Origin: Chloroflexota bacterium
GTDB taxonomy: Bacteria; Chloroflexota; Anaerolineae; SpSt-600
Reading direction: 5' to 3'
DNA: 7,796 nucleotides
NCBI GenBank assembly: GCA_011041825.1
Contig: DRAO01000379.1
Coordinates: forward strand, 1 to 7,796
A model generated the notes under the pieces. The model worked only from the letters and a program-made list of their open reading frames with translations. It did not search any database and was not told the origin of the DNA. The position numbers and the translations under genes were made by a program. Within the stretch, counting starts at the first letter, position 1; each line of letters begins with the position of its first letter. Positions 5,095 to 7,796 of the stretch are shown here, piece after piece.

Positions 5095-6120
5095 CTATCC
5101 CAATTTAAGGCCCGGAACCACGTCTAAGTCCCAATTGCTGTGCTCGCCTCTGATAAGGTTAAAATACCCTGCTGCTGCCACCATCGCAGCATTATCGGTA
5201 CAAAGGTGAGGCGGTGGCCAACGGACGGGCACGTTTAAGGCTTTCTTCATCCGCTCCCGCAGGAGCCCGTTGGCAGCCACGCCTCCTGCCAGGAGCACCT
5301 CTTTGACCTGATATGCCTCTGCTGCTTGCTGGGTCTTGCCCACAAGCACGTCCACCACCGCTTCCTGAAAGCTGGCTGCCAGGTCGGCCACCGGCAGGTG
5401 GCGGGGAACCCTGTGGCCCGGTTTCATAGAAGCGCTTTTGTCGTACTTCTGCACTTCCCGCAGCACCGCCGTCTTCAAGCCGCTGAAGCTGAAGTTGTAG
5501 GTGCCTTTGAGCCAGGCCCGGGGGAAATTGAAGGCTCGAGGGTTCCCCTGCTTGGCCTCTCGCTCAATAGCGGGACCGCCGGGAAATTCCAGCCCTAGAA
5601 GCCGGGCCACCTTGTCGAAGGCCTCGCCTGCGGCGTCATCCAGAGTGTGGCCCAGCTCCTTGTACTCGCCGTGATCCTTCATAAGGATGAGGGAAGTATG
5701 CCCACCCGACACCACCAGGCATAGAAGGGGGAAACTGGACGGTGGCTCGCCCACCAGCCAGTTAGCGTAGATGTGAGCCTCGATGTGGTTTATGCCCAGG
5801 AAGGGCAATCCGTTAGCCCAGGCAATGGCTTTCGCCAGGTTGACGCCCACCAAAAGCGCCCCCGCCAGTCCTGGGCCATAAGTCACCGCCACGCCGTCCA
5901 AATCCTCCCACTTCACCCCGGCATCCTGTAGCGCCTGCTCCACCACCGGGGTGATGGAGAGGATGTGCTGGCGAGAGGCCACCTCGGGGAAGACGCCTCC
6001 GTAGCGGCGGTGTATCTCAATCTGAGAGGCCACCACGTTGGAGAGGATGGATCTCCCATCCTTCACCACCGCCGCCGCCGTCTCATCACAAGATGTCTCG
6101 ATGCCCAGGATCAGGGTCAT
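5095..6120 (-). CDS. tsaD: tRNA N6-adenosine threonylcarbamoyltransferase TsaD
   Basis: A complete 341-residue member of the Kae1/TsaD family. It transfers threonylcarbamoyl from threonylcarbamoyl-AMP to A37 of ANN-decoding tRNAs (t6A), working in the cytosol with TsaB and TsaE in bacteria. The N-terminus reads [15 protein letters not shown] (5-19). Metal ligands are H112 and H116 (NHIEAH) and D309 (CTDN). Substrate-site motifs are VSGGHT (137-142) and [10 protein letters not shown] (161-170). Further signatures are FPGGP (179-183), [10 protein letters not shown] (209-218), LAGGVAANG (277-285) and AAMVAAAG (311-318). Length is normal. The ATG at 6120 is preceded by AGAGGT with a 7-base spacer. 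It is first in the minus-strand operon and has its own promoter (6152-6180). The partner genes tsaB and tsaE are not in the window. Confidence 0.97.
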   Translation of the reverse strand: MTLILGIETSCDETAAAVVKDGRSILSNVVASQIEIHRRYGGVFPEVASRQHILSITPVVEQALQDAGVKWEDLDGVAVTYGPGLAGALLVGVNLAKAIAWANGLPFLGINHIEAHIYANWLVGEPPSSFPLLCLVVSGGHTSLILMKDHGEYKELGHTLDDAAGEAFDKVARLLGLEFPGGPAIEREAKQGNPRAFNFPRAWLKGTYNFSFSGLKTAVLREVQKYDKSASMKPGHRVPRHLPVADLAASFQEAVVDVLVGKTQQAAEAYQVKEVLLAGGVAANGLLRERMKKALNVPVRWPPPHLCTDNAAMVAAAGYFNLIRGEHSNWDLDVVPGLKLG

Positions 6121-6151
6121 TTAACATACCTCTGCTATTCTTGCCCAAAAG

Positions 6152-6180
6152 ATGATACACCGATTTGCCGGTAAAGGCAA
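6152..6180 (-). promoter_or_regulatory. Promoter of the tsaD-coaX-hydroxylase operon
   Basis: On the minus strand TTGCCT (6180-6175) is followed after exactly 17 bases by TATCAT (6157-6152), a five-of-six -10. The predicted start near 6145 gives a leader of about 25 nt before tsaD. It sits within the 69-bp gap after the SEC-C gene, so the operon need not depend on read-through. Confidence 0.6.
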
Positions 6181-6183
6181 ATC
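6162..6183. promoter_or_regulatory. Palindrome over the tsaD promoter -35 (possible operator)
   Basis: GATTTGCC (6162-6169) and GGCAAATC (6176-6183) are perfect 8-bp inverted repeats six bases apart. They cover the -35 hexamer and most of the spacer, a typical place for a repressor dimer. As RNA it would be the 3' end of the SEC-C transcript, but no U-run adjoins it, so a terminator is less likely. Confidence 0.5.
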
Positions 6184-6189
6184 CATCGT

Positions 6190-7614
6190 TTAAAATCCCT
6201 CCAATCCCCACGCCTTCTGAAGGTTTTTAACCAGGCTTGGATCAGCCCGATAACGATGCAAGACCTTAACCGAAGCCTCGGCCAGAGGGCGAAGTTTCCG
6301 CATACCCGCCCTGATTTCTTCCTCCGTCAGCAGTCCTTGCTTAACCAAGAATTCCCCCCAGGCTGGCACCAATTCCACAGCGCAACCGGCTTTGTAGAGT
6401 TGGGGGAATACAAAAGGCAGCAACTTCCCAATGTACCTGTCAAAGCTCCGTGCTTCCGGGAAAAGCAGCCGTCTTTGCTTTTTCTCCTTTCTCTTCCTCT
6501 TACCCAATCGCTCCAGGAAATATCCTGTCAACTGAACTCTCCCCAACTCCCCTTTGCTATAAGGGACGCCTCTTTCCCGACGCAGCTCTCCTAAAAATTC
6601 CAGGGAGAAGAAGAACAATTCAGACGCCAGATTATCTGCGTTGACGAAATCCTCCATCGTCCAAGTGCGCCCACTTTTGCCCACCAGAGCGGAGATCACC
6701 CTCTCCAGCTTATCCTGGTCAACGTCGGCAAAAACGCTCAAATGCTCAACCAAGGAGGGGTCATCAGCCCTGGGCTCTGAGGCTTCTTCCACATAGTTGA
6801 AAATGGTGAGGATAAAAGCGATGTCACGGAATTCATCTACCGCCCAAGGCACGAGGACGCCCTCGTAATTGTCTCTGATTTCAGGCCAGGCGACTGTCAT
6901 CGCTTCAACAAGAGCCTTGGAATAACCGTGATACATAAGGATGTCTATAGCCTTAAAGAACATATCAGCGTCCTTAAGAGGAGCCCTGCCGAATTCCATA
7001 ATCAGCTCGGCAACGGCCTCCGAATCCCTCAGATTCACAGCTTTTTCCAAGCGCCGGAGGGTGTAAAAGCCGGAATCCTGGTCGTATACTTCGGGAGCCT
7101 TGTTCCGCAACTCCAATAGCAGGGACTCAAAGCGCTCCCATTCGCCCCTCTCTACGGCTTCATCGTAGATGGTGGAGAGCATTTCAAAGGCCATTTCCGC
7201 ATCAAGTAAGCCTTCGTCCAAAGCCCGCCGGAATATGCCTATCCTGCCTTCGTAATCGGCTTCCTCAAATTCTTCCCACAGGGCATCATAAATCTCGGCA
7301 GATAGCTCCTGATCCTCCTGAGTAAAGAGCTCTTCGGGTTCAGCTTCCAGCTTATGAGAGCCCTCCATTTCAGGCGGACCGGCCTCTTCAGGCTCTACCG
7401 ATGCAGACGGCTTTTCTAACCCCGCCTCTGGCTTGCGAAGGCCTGGGATTTCAGGCGAAATGGGCTCATTGGGCACTTCAGGCACAGGTTCTGGCCGAGG
7501 ATGCTGGCGGGCCTTTCTCTCCTTGGGCAGGCAACAATGCTTGTATTTCTTCCCGCTCCCACACGGGCACGGGTCATTGCGGCCTATCTTCTTTTTCTTC
7601 CTCTTCCTCGCCAT
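6190..7614 (-). CDS. SEC-C motif protein with acidic linker and helical C-terminal region, function unknown
   Basis: A 474-residue protein I cannot name. A strongly basic start (RKRKKKK, 3-9) leads into a SEC-C zinc-binding motif at about 11-28 (GRNDPCPCGSG...HCC; C16, C18, C27, C28). This motif is best known from the SecA C-terminus and is also found on many unrelated proteins. Residues about 30-110 are low-complexity, rich in Pro and Glu, and probably disordered. From about 112 to the end the sequence is mostly amphipathic helix without membrane segments, in places like a TPR or HEAT-type repeat array, with a Lys/Arg cluster (RLGKRKRKEKKQRR). The start at 7614 is chosen because AGGAGG lies four bases upstream. 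The in-frame ATG at 7635 lacks one and adds only MRARGGE. It has its own promoter and a 131-nt leader. A role in secretion, ribosome or nucleic-acid contact is possible but not shown. Confidence 0.7.
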   Translation of the reverse strand: MARKRKKKKIGRNDPCPCGSGKKYKHCCLPKERKARQHPRPEPVPEVPNEPISPEIPGLRKPEAGLEKPSASVEPEEAGPPEMEGSHKLEAEPEELFTQEDQELSAEIYDALWEEFEEADYEGRIGIFRRALDEGLLDAEMAFEMLSTIYDEAVERGEWERFESLLLELRNKAPEVYDQDSGFYTLRRLEKAVNLRDSEAVAELIMEFGRAPLKDADMFFKAIDILMYHGYSKALVEAMTVAWPEIRDNYEGVLVPWAVDEFRDIAFILTIFNYVEEASEPRADDPSLVEHLSVFADVDQDKLERVISALVGKSGRTWTMEDFVNADNLASELFFFSLEFLGELRRERGVPYSKGELGRVQLTGYFLERLGKRKRKEKKQRRLLFPEARSFDRYIGKLLPFVFPQLYKAGCAVELVPAWGEFLVKQGLLTEEEIRAGMRKLRPLAEASVKVLHRYRADPSLVKNLQKAWGLEGF

Positions 7615-7618
7615 TTCT

Positions 7619-7624
7619 CCTCCT
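7619..7624 (-). promoter_or_regulatory. Ribosome binding site fixing the SEC-C protein start
   Basis: AGGAGG on the minus strand lies four bases before the ATG at 7614, within a longer AGAGGAGGAGAA purine run. The upstream in-frame ATG at 7635 has no such run before it. Confidence 0.65.
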
Positions 7625-7661
7625 CTCGCCCGCATTCATTGCTCTGAGCTAAATAGCTTCG

Positions 7662-7688
7662 CTCATATCGGCATAGCCGCCAAACAGG
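7662..7688. repeat. Imperfect palindromic repeat, copy A
   Basis: Reads CTCATATCGGCATAG, then CC, then GCCAAACAGG. It matches 7760-7785 with three substitutions plus one indel in the centre. The GGCATAG-GCCAAACA core is shared. It lies in the 5' leader of the SEC-C gene. Copy B overlaps that gene's promoter. Confidence 0.5.
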
Positions 7689-7693
7689 GAGGA

Positions 7694-7715
7694 GTCTGCG
7701 CTCTCTAGCGCAGAC
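7694..7715 (-). other. Leader hairpin upstream of the SEC-C gene
   Basis: GTCTGCGCT (7694-7702) and AGCGCAGAC (7707-7715) form a perfect 9-bp stem with a 4-base loop, about 31 nt after the predicted transcription start and 80 nt before the start codon. No U-run follows on the minus strand. It may stabilise the leader or be a DNA-binding palindrome. Confidence 0.55.
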
Positions 7716-7752
7716 CAAAAAGGTGTTAGAGAACGCCTGCTCCTCAGATATA

Positions 7753-7780
7753 CTTATAACTCACATTGGCATAGTGCCAA
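7753..7780 (-). promoter_or_regulatory. Promoter of the SEC-C gene
   Basis: On the minus strand TTGGCA (7780-7775, five of six) is followed after 16 bases by TATAAG (7758-7753, five of six). The predicted start is near 7746, giving a leader of about 131 nt to the ATG at 7614. Confidence 0.6.
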
Positions 7781-7786
7781 ACAAGG
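7760..7786. repeat. Palindromic repeat, copy B, overlapping the SEC-C promoter
   Basis: Contains the perfect inverted repeat TTGGCA-TAG-TGCCAA (7766-7780). One arm is the -35 hexamer of the SEC-C promoter and the rest fills the spacer. It is a near-duplicate of 7662-7688. A repressor binding here would block the promoter. Confidence 0.5.
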
Positions 7787-7796
7787 CCTTCTGTAA

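Overview
The window looks like a piece of a bacterial chromosome. It carries sigma-70-type promoters, Shine-Dalgarno-led genes and housekeeping genes (tsaD, coaX). The moderately high GC, the GC-rich intergenic hairpins and the gene mix (MBL hydrolase, AI-2E-type permease, molybdenum-hydroxylase FAD and FeS subunits, N-terminal SEC-C protein) would suit a thermophilic or anaerobic Chloroflexota-like organism. That placement is a low-confidence inference, because nothing here is a phylogenetic marker I can test by eye.

Layout. Positions 1-920 hold no convincing gene. In order they contain a short dispersed hairpin repeat (13-35), a complete palindromic MITE-like insertion (90-272) flanked by an exact 8-bp direct repeat, a featureless stretch with small inverted repeats, a perfect extended -10 promoter (531-560), and a dense series of GC-rich hairpins (611-885). 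The hairpins look like a structured RNA or a long structured leader. On the plus strand there follow an MBL-fold hydrolase (921-1637) and, from its own extended -10 promoter, an AI-2E-family membrane protein that most likely starts at a TTG codon (1711-2844).

The rest is on the minus strand. A SEC-C-motif protein of unknown function (7614-6190) has its own promoter, whose -35 lies inside a palindrome. A second promoter, also with a palindrome over its -35, drives a probable operon tsaD (6120-5095), coaX (5047-4280), a molybdenum-hydroxylase FAD subunit (4246-3389) and its 2Fe-2S subunit (3343-2882). The operon converges on the AI-2E gene, with 37 bp between the two stop codons.

How the genes relate. 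tsaD (tRNA t6A37 modification) and coaX (first step of coenzyme A synthesis) are housekeeping functions. The two small hydroxylase subunits form an electron-transfer pair but lack the molybdopterin-binding catalytic subunit, which must be encoded elsewhere or be missing. The least explained parts are the hairpin cluster at 611-885, the MITE with its target duplication, and the repeated palindromes upstream of the SEC-C gene.
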